Assembly: GCA_964551545.1 (NCBI GenBank)
Contig: CAZKCT010000004.1
Coordinates: 1 to 64,000 of the forward strand
Length of the DNA: 64,000 bases
From: Thiopontia sp964551545
GTDB taxonomy: Bacteria; Pseudomonadota; Gammaproteobacteria; GCF-002020875
Reading direction: 5' to 3'
Translations under genes and position numbers: made by a program
Notes under the pieces: generated by a model
Told to the model about the DNA's origin: nothing
Database searches by the model: none
What the model saw: the letters and a program-made list of their open reading frames with translations, nothing else
In this document: piece by piece, positions 51,487-60,896 of the stretch
Layout: every line of letters begins with the position of its first letter
Numbering within the stretch: the stretch's first letter is position 1

Positions 51487-51540
51487 CGATGGTTCCTCCT
51501 GAAATATCGGTTACTGCGGTGAGTGAGTCATTTCCTGGGC

Positions 51541-52215
51541 TTAGTTCCTATTGCCAAGGCGAGAGGAATAGTCAATGACCGCCTTCATCTCACTATATCT
51601 GAAATCCTGAATCTGCTTGACCATCTTGGGGTTGGCGTTACGGCGTTTGCCGTCCTTGATCCAGATGAACTGGCGCAGCATATATTGGTAGTGTTGATTA
51701 GAGAGTCGTGGGTAGAAATTCTCTGCGTCTCCCTCTCCATTGGTGCCATGACACTGTTCACAGTGTGTCTCATAGAGTTGTTTGCCTAACTCTAAGTCGT
51801 CCCCAGCGCCATGTTGGTTGTCGTTGCTCATCGATAGGGTGGTGATGTATCCCGTGACGTCAGCAATGTCCTGTGGCTCGCCAATATACTGTGGCAGGGT
51901 AAAGGGGTACATGGTTGGATTATCTCGATTAAGGCGGCGAATATCTGAAAGCTGTTTGATCAGCACGGACTGGTGTTGCCCCGCCAGCTGGGGGAATGCG
52001 CCGGGAACGCGATATTCCCCAATGCCGGGTTCCATACCCCATCCATTACTAGTGTGACAGAAAGCGCAGGTTTGGTAGATTTTTTGGCCATTTTCCATAT
52101 TTGGGGCCAAATGCATCGCCTCATCCGCTTCACCACCACGATCCAGACCGTTCCATGCCTGAGTGGTGGCTGATAATAGCGAGCCGAATAGCAGCGCTGT
52201 TGCCGTTCTGATCAT
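51541..52215 (-). CDS. dihaem cytochrome c (cytochrome c4-like)
   Basis: A 224-residue periplasmic cytochrome with a signal peptide (to about residue 20) and two haem sites, CAFCH and CEQCH, each in a class I domain. Good ribosome-binding site (GGAGGAG). First gene of a run with the tetrahaem cytochrome and the ankyrin protein, suggesting one electron-transfer chain. The exact partner or terminal oxidant is not evident. Confidence 0.9.
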   Translation of the reverse strand: MIRTATALLFGSLLSATTQAWNGLDRGGEADEAMHLAPNMENGQKIYQTCAFCHTSNGWGMEPGIGEYRVPGAFPQLAGQHQSVLIKQLSDIRRLNRDNPTMYPFTLPQYIGEPQDIADVTGYITTLSMSNDNQHGAGDDLELGKQLYETHCEQCHGTNGEGDAENFYPRLSNQHYQYMLRQFIWIKDGKRRNANPKMVKQIQDFRYSEMKAVIDYSSRLGNRN

Positions 52216-52436
52216 TTTGTCTCCTCCTTGCTTGCACCTAATATTATTTTGTTTTTTGTAGAGTGCCTAACTCCACATTTCTGGTGCGCACATTTGAATC
52301 TGATTAATCATACCCAGAAAGAGGGAGACTGCAACCTTTGAGAGAGTTGGATCTCTTTCCCCCGCAGGGTGATTTTTTGCTACGATACGCTGCTTTCTCG
52401 GCCTGCTCACGATTAGTGCAGACCGCCCATTTAGTA

Positions 52437-52579
52437 CTGAGACCTTTGCACAGAAGATGATTTTGTTTTCAGGCAAGGCAAAAGTGCACGGAGAGAGGGA
52501 GTTGACTGGCGTCAATGACCGATTGAGTACACTTTTAACGTAGCATGAAAGCAAAAGAGCTTTTGTGCAAAGGTCTCAG
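52437..52579. mobile_element. MITE-like element with IS-type terminal inverted repeats
   Basis: A 143-bp non-coding element bounded by inverted repeats: CTGAGACCTTTGCACA at the left and its complement at the right, matching over 16 bases and with further matches inward. The GAGACCTTTGCA end is of the kind seen in IS5-type elements. No transposase frame is inside, so it would need one in trans. The rest of the 393-base interval 52216-52608 holds no supported gene; the element ends 29 bases before tig. Confidence 0.8.
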
Positions 52580-52608
52580 ACTGTTAACCACTGAATCGAG
52601 AGTTAGAC

Positions 52609-53910
52609 ATGGAAGTATCTGTAGAAACTACCCAGGGCCTTGAGCGCGCAATGACCATTACCGTTCCCGCGGAGCGTGTGGAGAAAGAGGTGAATCAACG
52701 CCTCAACCGGTTGAAAAACAGTGTGAAACTCAATGGTTTCCGCCCAGGTAAGGTTCCGATGTCCGTGGTCAAGAAGCAGTTTGATACCACAGTTCGTTAT
52801 GAGGTGGCTGAAGAGCTGATTCAGGCGACTTTTGGTGAGGCGGTGAATCAGGAAAATCTTGCGCCAGCCGGTACGCCACAGATTACTCCAGAAGAGATTG
52901 GGGATGGTGAGGGGCTGAAGTACAAGGCTGTGTTTGAGGTCTATCCAGAGTTTGAGGTGGCTGCATTTGATGGCATCAAGGTTGAGAAGCCGAAGGTTGA
53001 TTTGAGTGATGCCGATCTCGATAAGATGGTTGATAACCTGAGAGAGCAGCAGAAGAGCTGGGAGACTGTCGAGCGTGAGGCTGCCGATGGTGATCAGGTC
53101 AATGTTGATTTCAAGGGTTCTATCGATGGTGAGGTCTTTGATCGTGGTTCTGCGGAAGGGGTACCGCTCACACTGGGTTCAGGCTCCATGATTGGTGGTT
53201 TCGAAGATGGCATTATTGGTATGAAGGCCGGGGAAGAGAAGAGCATTGATGTGACGTTCCCTGAAGACTACTCCGCGGAAGAGCTGGCAGGTAAAGAGGC
53301 TCAGTTTGAAATCAAGGTGAATAGTGTTGCTGAGGCGGTATTGCCCAAGATCGATGATGAATTTATCGAAAAGTATGGTGTGAAAAAGGGAGGCATGGAG
53401 GCATTCCGTAAGCAGATTCAAGAGAATATGCAGCGTGAGTGTGATCAGGCACTGACTCAAGTGAGCAAAGATCAGGTGATGGATGGACTCTATGAGGCGC
53501 ATGATTTCGATATTCCTGGCGCACTGATTGATGAAGAGGCGAAGCGCATGGCCGAGAACATGCAGCAGCAGATGGGTGGTCAGGGCGCTGAATTGAGTGC
53601 TGATCTCTTCAAGGGGCAGGCGGAGCGTCGTGTCAAACTGGGGTTGGTATTGGCTGAGGTGGTGCGTGAGCATAATGTTCAGGTTGATCCGGTTCGTGTT
53701 CAGCAGCAGATCGAGACCATGGCTGCCAGTTACGAAAACCCATCCGAAGTGTTGGAGTGGTACAACCAGAATCCTCAGTACCTTGAGGGGATCCAGAATC
53801 TGGTGATGGAAGAGCAGGTGGTGGACCTGGTGATGAAAAATGCAGCAGTCTCTGAAGCAGAGATGGGCTTTGAGGAGCTAATGACAAAGGCCAATGCCAA
53901 CCGCCAGTAA
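52609..53910 (+). CDS. tig: trigger factor, ribosome-associated chaperone
   Basis: A 433-residue chaperone of standard length. The ribosome-binding part shows GFRPGKVPMSVVKKQF near residue 44; the FKBP-type middle domain has VNVDFKGSIDGEVFDRG and IGGFEDGIIGMKAGEE. It begins the usual tig-clpP-clpX-lon order. The MITE sits just upstream and may carry or disrupt its promoter. Confidence 0.98.
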   Translation: MEVSVETTQGLERAMTITVPAERVEKEVNQRLNRLKNSVKLNGFRPGKVPMSVVKKQFDTTVRYEVAEELIQATFGEAVNQENLAPAGTPQITPEEIGDGEGLKYKAVFEVYPEFEVAAFDGIKVEKPKVDLSDADLDKMVDNLREQQKSWETVEREAADGDQVNVDFKGSIDGEVFDRGSAEGVPLTLGSGSMIGGFEDGIIGMKAGEEKSIDVTFPEDYSAEELAGKEAQFEIKVNSVAEAVLPKIDDEFIEKYGVKKGGMEAFRKQIQENMQRECDQALTQVSKDQVMDGLYEAHDFDIPGALIDEEAKRMAENMQQQMGGQGAELSADLFKGQAERRVKLGLVLAEVVREHNVQVDPVRVQQQIETMAASYENPSEVLEWYNQNPQYLEGIQNLVMEEQVVDLVMKNAAVSEAEMGFEELMTKANANRQ

Positions 53911-53992
53911 TTCAGAGCACTTCACGTTTGGCGAAAGTGAAGAGTGAGTTGTGTGGCTATATCAAATAAGAAGACCAAAGGATAGGAACCGA

Positions 53993-54604
53993 ATGACAGA
54001 TTCAATCATTGAGAACTCCGGAATGGTGCCAATGGTGGTGGAGCAATCCTCTCGCGGGGAGCGCGCTTATGACATTTACTCTCGTCTGCTGAAGGAGCGG
54101 GTGATCTTCATGGTGGGGCAGGTGGAAGATCACATGGCGAACTTGGTGGTGGCGCAGCTACTGTTTCTGGAGTCGGAAAATCCAGATAAGGACATTCATC
54201 TCTACATCAATTCACCGGGTGGTTCGGTGACTGCTGGCATGTCGATCTATGACACCATGCAGTTCATCAAGCCTGATGTGAGCACTATGTGTATTGGCCA
54301 GGCGGCAAGCATGGGAGCGCTGTTGCTCGCAGGGGGTGCGGAAGGGAAACGTTACTGTTTACCACACTCACGGATGATGATTCATCAGCCTCTGGGTGGG
54401 TTCCAGGGGCAGGCCTCCGATATTGAGATCCACGCCAAGGAGATTCTCAGTGTGCGTGAACGACTCAATACTGTTTTGGCGCACCATACTGGCCAACCAA
54501 TTGAACAAATTCGTCAAGATACTGACCGTGATAACTTTATGAGTGGTGATGAATCCGTGGAATATGGCCTGATTGATCAGGTGCTTACCAGTCGAGACGA
54601 ATAA
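53993..54604 (+). CDS. clpP: ATP-dependent Clp protease proteolytic subunit
   Basis: A 203-residue serine protease. The catalytic serine is in GQAASMGALLL and the histidine in MMIHQPLGG; the N-terminal MVPMVVEQSSRGERAYDIYS segment is family-typical. ATG 53993 follows AGGA; the longer frame from 53951 is not supported. It partners ClpX. Confidence 0.98.
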   Translation: MTDSIIENSGMVPMVVEQSSRGERAYDIYSRLLKERVIFMVGQVEDHMANLVVAQLLFLESENPDKDIHLYINSPGGSVTAGMSIYDTMQFIKPDVSTMCIGQAASMGALLLAGGAEGKRYCLPHSRMMIHQPLGGFQGQASDIEIHAKEILSVRERLNTVLAHHTGQPIEQIRQDTDRDNFMSGDESVEYGLIDQVLTSRDE

Positions 54605-54798
54605 CCGATAAAAATGGTTGGTCTTTGCGGTATGGTTCTTGTATTATTTCTGAGGATTTTCGGGTATGGGATGTTGAGAAATCGACGTTCCCCCTTACAG
54701 GAAAAGATAGCCATTGATGGCTTTTCACAGTAGTCTACCTACCCATATAGGGAGTGACGACTTCAGTGAAACGATGAAATCATGAAGGTATAGATCGG

Positions 54799-56076
54799 AT
54801 GAGTGATAAAGACGAAAACGACGGCAAGCTACTCTACTGCTCTTTCTGCGGAAAGAGCCAGAACGAGGTCAGAAAACTGATTGCAGGCCCTTCAGTCTAT
54901 GTCTGTGACGAGTGTGTGGAACTCTGCAATGACATCATTCGTGAGGAGCAGGAGGGAAGTGAGGAGCAGGCTGAGCAGTCTGCGTTACCGGTTCCCGAGA
55001 AAATTCGCACCACGCTCGATGACTATGTCATCAGCCAGGATCGGGCAAAGAAAACCCTCTCTGTTGCCGTCTATAACCACTACAAGCGCGTTGAGTCTGG
55101 TTATAAGAAGGATGATGTCGAGCTGGCCAAGAGTAATGTCTTATTGATTGGTCCAACTGGATCTGGCAAGACACTGCTGGCCGAGACGCTCGCCCGAATT
55201 CTTAATGTCCCCTTCACTATGGCCGATGCCACTACGCTGACCGAGGCGGGTTATGTCGGTGAGGATGTGGAGAATATCATCCAGAAATTGCTGATGAAGT
55301 GTGACTATGATGTCGAGAAGGCAGAGAGTGGCATCATCTATATTGACGAGATTGACAAGATCACCCGCAAATCAGACAACCCCTCCATTACCCGAGACGT
55401 CTCTGGTGAAGGGGTACAGCAGGCGCTGTTGAAATTGGTTGAAGGCACGATCGCCTCGGTGCCGCCGCAAGGTGGGCGCAAGCATCCACAACAGGAGTTC
55501 CTGCAGGTGGACACCAGCAAGATCCTCTTTATTTGTGGCGGGGCCTTCGCAGGATTAGACAAGATTATTCGTGACCGCTCCGAGAAGAGTGGCATTGGCT
55601 TTGCCGCTGAAGTGAAGAGTAAGGACAATGAACGTACTGTGAGTGAGGTCCTTGCAGAGGTAGAGCCAGAAGATCTGATTCGTTACGGCCTGATTCCAGA
55701 GTTCGTTGGCCGACTGCCGGTTGAGGCTACGCTGGAAGAGCTGGATGAGGATGCACTGGTCCAGATTTTGACTGAACCAAAGAATGCACTGACCAAGCAG
55801 TACGGAAAGCTTTTTGAAATGGAGGGGGTTGAACTCGATATTCGCGAGGATGCCCTGCGTGCGGTTGCCAAGAAGGCGATCAAGCGCAAGACAGGCGCGC
55901 GTGGCCTGCGTTCTATTCTTGAGCATGCATTGCTGGACACCATGTATCACCTCCCTTCCCAGGAGGATGTTGAGAAGGTGGTAGTGGATGACTCGGTAAT
56001 TGATGGAAATTCGGAGCCACTGCTGATCTTTGAAGGGGGAGAACAGGCAAAATTGGCCGCAGCGGTTTCGGAATAG
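54799..56076 (+). CDS. clpX: ClpX, ATPase subunit of ClpXP
   Basis: A 425-residue AAA+ unfoldase. The N-terminal zinc finger (CSFCGKS with CDECVELC), Walker A (GPTGSGKTLLAE), Walker B (IIYIDEIDKI) and the IGF loop that docks ClpP (SGIGFAAE) are visible. The 194-base spacer after clpP suggests its own promoter. lon follows after 12 bases. Confidence 0.98.
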   Translation: MSDKDENDGKLLYCSFCGKSQNEVRKLIAGPSVYVCDECVELCNDIIREEQEGSEEQAEQSALPVPEKIRTTLDDYVISQDRAKKTLSVAVYNHYKRVESGYKKDDVELAKSNVLLIGPTGSGKTLLAETLARILNVPFTMADATTLTEAGYVGEDVENIIQKLLMKCDYDVEKAESGIIYIDEIDKITRKSDNPSITRDVSGEGVQQALLKLVEGTIASVPPQGGRKHPQQEFLQVDTSKILFICGGAFAGLDKIIRDRSEKSGIGFAAEVKSKDNERTVSEVLAEVEPEDLIRYGLIPEFVGRLPVEATLEELDEDALVQILTEPKNALTKQYGKLFEMEGVELDIREDALRAVAKKAIKRKTGARGLRSILEHALLDTMYHLPSQEDVEKVVVDDSVIDGNSEPLLIFEGGEQAKLAAAVSE

Positions 56077-56088
56077 GAGATCAACCAC

Positions 56089-58542
56089 ATGGGCAGAGCT
56101 GACCATCACTTCGATTCCGAGAACCCTCTGGAGCAAAATTTCTCCCTGTTGCCACTGCGTGATGTAGTGGTCTATCCACATATGGTGATCCCGCTCTTTG
56201 TCGGGCGTCCTGGGTCGATTGCTGCACTGGAAGCGGCGATGGCGGAGGAGAAGAGAATCCTGCTGGTGGCGCAGAAGAGTGCCACGGAGGATGAGCCGAC
56301 CGCTGGGGATCTTTATGGTGCAGGCACTATTGCCACCATTCTCCAGTTGTTGAAATTGCCAGATGGCACCGTCAAGGTGTTGGTCGAGGGGAATAGTCGG
56401 GCGCTGGTTCACCGAATCGATGAGGAGCGTGGCTACATGCGTGGCCAAGTGACGATTCAGCGTGAGCAGATCGAAAACGAACAAGAAGTCGATGTGCTGG
56501 CTCGATCGATTCAAGGGCAGTTTGAGCACTACGTCAAAATGAACAAGAAGATCCCGCCAGAGGTGCTGAGCTCCCTCTCCGGGATTGATGATCCGGCCCG
56601 TCTGAGTGATACCGTGGCGGCCCACATGACCCTGAAGATTGATGAGAAGCAGGAGTTGCTGGAGACCTTCAATGTTCAAGAGCGGATGGAGCATATCCTC
56701 TCTATCATGGAGGGAGAGCTTGATATTCTCGAAGTGGAGAAGCGGGTTCGCGGCCGGGTGAAAAAGCAGATGGAGCGCAATCAGCGCGAGTTCTATCTCA
56801 ACGAACAGATCAAGGCAATCCAGAAAGAGCTGGGTGACTCGGAAGATGGCACCAATGAGGCGGAAGAGCTGGAACAGAAGGTGCGTGACGCAGAGATGTC
56901 GCAGGAGGCACGGGAGAAGGCAGAGTCTGAGCTGAAGAAGCTGAAGATGATGTCTCCCACCTCGGCAGAGGCGGCCGTGGTGCGCACCTATATCGAGACT
57001 TTGATTGAGGTGCCGTGGAAGAAGCGCTCTCGTCTCAAGAGTGATCTGGCACGTGCCGAGAAGGTGCTGAATGAGGACCATTATGGTCTTGAAGAGGTTA
57101 AGGAGCGCATTCTCGAATATCTGGCGGTGCAGAAACGAGTCGGCAAGATCAAGGGGGCAATCCTCTGCCTGGTGGGCCCTCCCGGTGTGGGCAAGACCTC
57201 ACTGGGGCAATCGATTGCTCGTGCGACCAGTCGAAAGTTTGTGCGCATGGCATTGGGCGGTGTGCGTGATGAGGCGGAGATTCGTGGTCATCGCCGGACC
57301 TACATCGGCTCAATGCCGGGCAAGATCATTCAGAATATGAGTAAAGTGGGAGTGAAAAACCCACTCTACCTGCTGGATGAGATCGACAAGATGGCAATGG
57401 ATTTCCGTGGAGATCCGGCCTCTGCACTACTTGAGGTGTTGGATCCTGAGCAGAACCACACCTTCGGGGACCACTATCTGGAGGTCGATTATGATCTTTC
57501 GGATGTGATGTTTGTCGCCACCGCCAACAGCATGAATATTCCTGGCCCCTTGCGGGACCGTATGGAGGTGATTCGTATCCCCGGTTATACCGAGGAGGAG
57601 AAGCTCAATATTGCGAAGCAGTATCTCGTTCCAAAGCAGATGAAGAATAGCGGGCTGAAGGAGAAAGAGGCCTCGATCAGCGAAGGGGTGATCCGCGACA
57701 TTATTCGCTACTACACCCGTGAGGCGGGAGTCCGGAATCTGGAGCGTGAGATCTCCAAGGTGTTGCGCAAAGTGGTCAAGGAGCTGGTGCTGAAGAAACA
57801 GCAGAAAAAGATCTCGGTCACGGTACGCAACCTAGAGCACTATCTTGGTGTGAAGAAATTCCGCTATGGGCTTGCCGATGAGAAAAATCAAATTGGTCAG
57901 GTCACCGGTCTGGCATGGACTGAGGTAGGGGGCGATCTGCTCACTATTGAGGGAGCCGTGATGCCGGGTAAAGGAAAATTCTCAGTCACTGGGCAGCTGG
58001 GTGACGTGATGAAAGAGTCGATTCAGGCCGCCACCACGGTGGTACGGAGTCGCTCTGCTGCACTGGGCATTGAGCCAGAGAGCTATGACAAGAGTGATAT
58101 CCACATCCACGTGCCAGAGGGGGCAATCCCCAAGGATGGGCCAAGTGCTGGTATTGGCATGTGTACAGCGCTGGTCTCGGTGTTGACCGAGATCCCTGTG
58201 CGGGCGGATGTGGCGATGACGGGCGAGATTACGCTACGTGGCGAGGTGTTGCCGATTGGCGGGCTGAAAGAGAAGATGCTGGCGGCTCACCGTGGAGGTA
58301 TTCGTACTGTGCTGATTCCGCACGAGAATCGAAAAGATCTGAAAGAGATTCCAGATAACATCCTCAAGGATATTGAGGTCAAGCCAGTACGCTGGATTGA
58401 TGAGGTGCTGGAGATCGCACTGCAGCATTCACCTGAGCCTCTCAAGGAGGAAGAGCGTGCTGCGGAAGCGGCTGAAGAGCCGGCGGATTCCACTGCCGCT
58501 AAGAAGAAACCGGGCAAAGGGCGCCGCGTACGGACCCACTGA
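56089..58542 (+). CDS. lon: Lon protease
   Basis: An 817-residue AAA+ protease: N-terminal LON domain (LPLRDVVVYPHM), Walker A (GPPGVGKTSLGQS) and the Ser-Lys dyad region (PKDGPSAGIGMC and later K). The basic C-terminal tail is longer than in E. coli. In most gammaproteobacteria hupB follows; here only tRNA genes are found before ppiD. Confidence 0.98.
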   Translation: MGRADHHFDSENPLEQNFSLLPLRDVVVYPHMVIPLFVGRPGSIAALEAAMAEEKRILLVAQKSATEDEPTAGDLYGAGTIATILQLLKLPDGTVKVLVEGNSRALVHRIDEERGYMRGQVTIQREQIENEQEVDVLARSIQGQFEHYVKMNKKIPPEVLSSLSGIDDPARLSDTVAAHMTLKIDEKQELLETFNVQERMEHILSIMEGELDILEVEKRVRGRVKKQMERNQREFYLNEQIKAIQKELGDSEDGTNEAEELEQKVRDAEMSQEAREKAESELKKLKMMSPTSAEAAVVRTYIETLIEVPWKKRSRLKSDLARAEKVLNEDHYGLEEVKERILEYLAVQKRVGKIKGAILCLVGPPGVGKTSLGQSIARATSRKFVRMALGGVRDEAEIRGHRRTYIGSMPGKIIQNMSKVGVKNPLYLLDEIDKMAMDFRGDPASALLEVLDPEQNHTFGDHYLEVDYDLSDVMFVATANSMNIPGPLRDRMEVIRIPGYTEEEKLNIAKQYLVPKQMKNSGLKEKEASISEGVIRDIIRYYTREAGVRNLEREISKVLRKVVKELVLKKQQKKISVTVRNLEHYLGVKKFRYGLADEKNQIGQVTGLAWTEVGGDLLTIEGAVMPGKGKFSVTGQLGDVMKESIQAATTVVRSRSAALGIEPESYDKSDIHIHVPEGAIPKDGPSAGIGMCTALVSVLTEIPVRADVAMTGEITLRGEVLPIGGLKEKMLAAHRGGIRTVLIPHENRKDLKEIPDNILKDIEVKPVRWIDEVLEIALQHSPEPLKEEERAAEAAEEPADSTAAKKKPGKGRRVRTH

Positions 58543-58583
58543 TTCCATGGTGAATAGAGATCCAAAAAAAGTCTCGATTAAGC

Positions 58584-58612
58584 TGGAAAAAGGGGAAAGG
58601 ATACCTTACACT
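58584..58612 (+). promoter_or_regulatory. possible promoter of the tRNA-Val/tRNA-Asp unit
   Basis: TGGAAA and TACACT lie 17 bases apart, followed by a GC-rich discriminator (TGCGCGCGC), a feature of stable-RNA promoters under stringent control. The -35 match is only moderate. Confidence 0.35.
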
Positions 58613-58659
58613 TGCGCGCGCTATCTGAGTGGGGATCAGCCAATGAGAGCCACGAGATA

Positions 58660-58708
58660 GGGTGCTTAGCTCAGCTGGGAGAGCATCGCCCTTACAAGGC
58701 GAGGGTCG
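58660..58708 (+). tRNA. tRNA-Val (anticodon TAC), 3' part lost in assembly gap
   Basis: The 5' 49 bases match tRNA-Val closely: GGGTGCTTAGCTCAG start, D-loop CTGGGAGAGC, and anticodon loop CTTACAA giving TAC. The sequence then runs into Ns, which hide the variable and T arms. Confidence 0.9.
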
Positions 58709-58783
58709 NNNNNNNNNNNNNNNNNNNNNNNNNNNNNNNNNNNNNNNNNNNNNNNNNNNNNNNNNNNNNNNNNNNNNNNNNNN
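58709..58783. other. assembly gap of 75 Ns
   Basis: All bases are N. The gap falls between a tRNA-Val 5' part and a tRNA-Asp 3' part; tRNA repeats probably broke the assembly. The true length is unknown and further tRNA genes may be missing. Confidence 0.99.
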
Positions 58784-58837
58784 AATACCGGCCTGTCACG
58801 CCGGGGGTCGCGGGTTCGAGTCCCGTCCGCTCCGCCA
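58784..58837 (+). tRNA. tRNA-Asp (anticodon GTC), 5' part lost in assembly gap
   Basis: The 3' 54 bases include the anticodon loop CTGTCAC giving GTC, the T-loop GGTTCGAGTCC, and the acceptor strand ending TCCGCCA with encoded CCA. The D arm is inside the gap. Confidence 0.92.
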
Positions 58838-58843
58838 TATAGC

Positions 58844-58878
58844 AAGGGCGTGCCTGATTTCAGGTACGCCCTTTTTTT
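58844..58878 (+). terminator. terminator of the tRNA unit
   Basis: Thirteen-bp stem with one G-T pair (58844-58856 with 58861-58873), four-base loop and a T-run, just before ppiD. Confidence 0.9.
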
Positions 58879-58902
58879 ATTGATTGAGGAAGGAAATCGA
58901 CG

Positions 58903-60822
58903 ATGTTACAGAGTATTCATGATCAGGCGCAGAGTTGGATTGCATGGGTCATTGTGGGGCTGCTGATCATTCCGTTTGCCTTGTGGGGAATCAACTCCTA
59001 TTTTGAGGGAGGTGGTGGTGCGGTTGTGGCAGAGGTCAACGGCACAGAGATTGGTCTGCGCGATTATCAGCGTTCCCTGCAGCAGCAGCGTCAACAGCTT
59101 CGCTCCCTGATGGGGGCCAACTACCGCCCAGAGATGATGGAGAATCCAGAGATGCGTCGCGCTGTTCTGGAGGCGATGATTGAGAATGACCTGCTGACGC
59201 AGGCCGTCCATGCTGATGGTTTCCGGATCGGAGATGAGTTGCTGCTGGATCAGATTCAGCGCATCGAGGCCTTCCAGCATGATGGACGATTCAGTTCAGA
59301 GATCTATGAGCAGGTGCTGGCGGCACAGGGGATGAGCAAATCCTTCTTTGAGAACAGCATGAAGACGGATCTCATGCAGTCGCAGCTGTTGACCGGTTTC
59401 CGTCACGCCTCTTTTGTCACACCTCGTGAGCTGCAAGAGTCGGTGCGCCTGCAGAACCAGAAAAGAACACTACGCCTGTTGACCATTCCAGCAACCCTGG
59501 AGCGCATTGAGAATCGAGTCGTGGATGATCAGGAGATTGCCGCACAGTATGAAGTCAACGCGGTTGCCTATGAGATTCCGGAGCAGGTCACACTCGACTA
59601 TATCGAACTCTCCGTTGCGGAACTGGCGCAAGAGGTCCCGGTTGAAGAGGCGGATTTACGCAAGCTTTATGAGGAGCGTAAAGAGGGGATGGTTGCCGAT
59701 GAGGAGCGTCAAGCCAGCCATATCCTGATTGAGCTCCCAGAGGGGGCAGACCAGCAGACAACGGATGCGGCACAGGCGCGCATGAAAGAGGTTCAGCAGA
59801 AGCTAGCAGCGGGAGATTCGTTTGAGGCGTTGGCCAAAGAGTACTCAGCCGATCCAGGCTCTGCTGTTGTGGGCGGGGATCTCGGTTTCTTCCCCAGAGG
59901 CATTATGGTGCCGGCATTTGATGAGGCGGTCTTCGGGATGCCTGTTGGAGATACGGTAGAGGTACAAACGGAATTTGGGCTTCACCTGATCCGTCTGGAG
60001 GCGATTCAGGCCTCTGAGATTCGCCCCTACGAATCGGTTCGTGAAGAGCTGAGTGCCGAGCTCAAGCGTCAGGGGGCAGAGAACCTCTTTTTTGAGCATG
60101 CCGAAACCATCGCCAATATCGCCTATGAGGAGCCTGATTCCTTGGAAGGGGCTGCAGCGGCGGCAGGTCTGGTGGTCAAACAGAGTGAATTCTTCAGTCG
60201 TCAGGGCGGGGAAGGGGTTGCAGAGAAGCCTGGCGTTATCCAGGCAGCATTCTCCGATATGGTGTTGAATGAAGGGAAGAACAGTGACCCTGTGGAGTTG
60301 GCTGAGGACCATGTCGTGGTACTACGCGTGCGCGATCACAAGCCCGCAACCCGCAAGCCGTTGGGTGAGGTACGCAAAGAGGTGATTGATGCGATATTGG
60401 TGCAGCGCGCGCGCAAGGAAGCCCGAGACCAAGGTGTCGAATTGTTGAATCAGCTTCAGCAGGGAACATTGGCTGTAGAGGGTGTTGCGAAGCAAGCCGA
60501 AGTCGACTGGGACGAGGCACGTACCATCAGCCGTAAGGATCTCTCCTTGCCAGCAGAGGTGGTTGCCCGTGCCTTCCGTATCAATGGACTGAAGTCGGAT
60601 CAAAAGAAGTATGCTGGAACCGAGCTGCGTGGCGGTGGTTATGCGCTGATCGAGCTTTCTGGCGTGGATGAGGGCGGTCTACAGGGGGTCGAGTCCAAGC
60701 AGCGTGAAGTGCTGCGTCGACAGATTGCAGATGGACAGATGCAGAGCCACTATCAGGGCTACCTCACCAGTCTACGCAATGGCGCTGAGATTCAGATCTA
60801 TGAGGAGCAGCTCAGCGAATAG
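58903..60822 (+). CDS. ppiD: PpiD/SurA-type membrane-anchored periplasmic folding factor
   Basis: A 639-residue protein with one N-terminal helix (about residues 12-32), a SurA-like chaperone region and a parvulin domain near residues 265-365 (ASHILIELPEG, GGDLGFFPRGIMVPAFDEAV). PpiD helps fold newly exported proteins at the Sec translocon. The lon-to-ppiD order is conserved apart from the missing hupB. Confidence 0.95.
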   Translation: MLQSIHDQAQSWIAWVIVGLLIIPFALWGINSYFEGGGGAVVAEVNGTEIGLRDYQRSLQQQRQQLRSLMGANYRPEMMENPEMRRAVLEAMIENDLLTQAVHADGFRIGDELLLDQIQRIEAFQHDGRFSSEIYEQVLAAQGMSKSFFENSMKTDLMQSQLLTGFRHASFVTPRELQESVRLQNQKRTLRLLTIPATLERIENRVVDDQEIAAQYEVNAVAYEIPEQVTLDYIELSVAELAQEVPVEEADLRKLYEERKEGMVADEERQASHILIELPEGADQQTTDAAQARMKEVQQKLAAGDSFEALAKEYSADPGSAVVGGDLGFFPRGIMVPAFDEAVFGMPVGDTVEVQTEFGLHLIRLEAIQASEIRPYESVREELSAELKRQGAENLFFEHAETIANIAYEEPDSLEGAAAAAGLVVKQSEFFSRQGGEGVAEKPGVIQAAFSDMVLNEGKNSDPVELAEDHVVVLRVRDHKPATRKPLGEVRKEVIDAILVQRARKEARDQGVELLNQLQQGTLAVEGVAKQAEVDWDEARTISRKDLSLPAEVVARAFRINGLKSDQKKYAGTELRGGGYALIELSGVDEGGLQGVESKQREVLRRQIADGQMQSHYQGYLTSLRNGAEIQIYEEQLSE

Positions 60823-60843
60823 CATCGAGTCTCTCATGGAACA

Positions 60844-60873
60844 AAAAAGCCCGGCACATGTGCCGGGCTTTTT
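60844..60873. terminator. bidirectional terminator between ppiD and fabI
   Basis: Perfect 30-bp palindrome with a GC-rich core and A/T-rich ends between convergent genes. Confidence 0.9.
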
Positions 60874-60896
60874 ATTGGGCTCAGTTTTTACGGTTG

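Noticed and set aside
55555..57081. 508-codon frame antisense to clpX and lon
   Set aside because: Opposite two conserved genes with intact motifs; no recognisable domain; Leu/His/Gln-rich shadow.
58612..58883. Frames reading through the tRNA genes and the N gap
   Set aside because: They translate tRNA sequence and unknown bases and cannot be real proteins.
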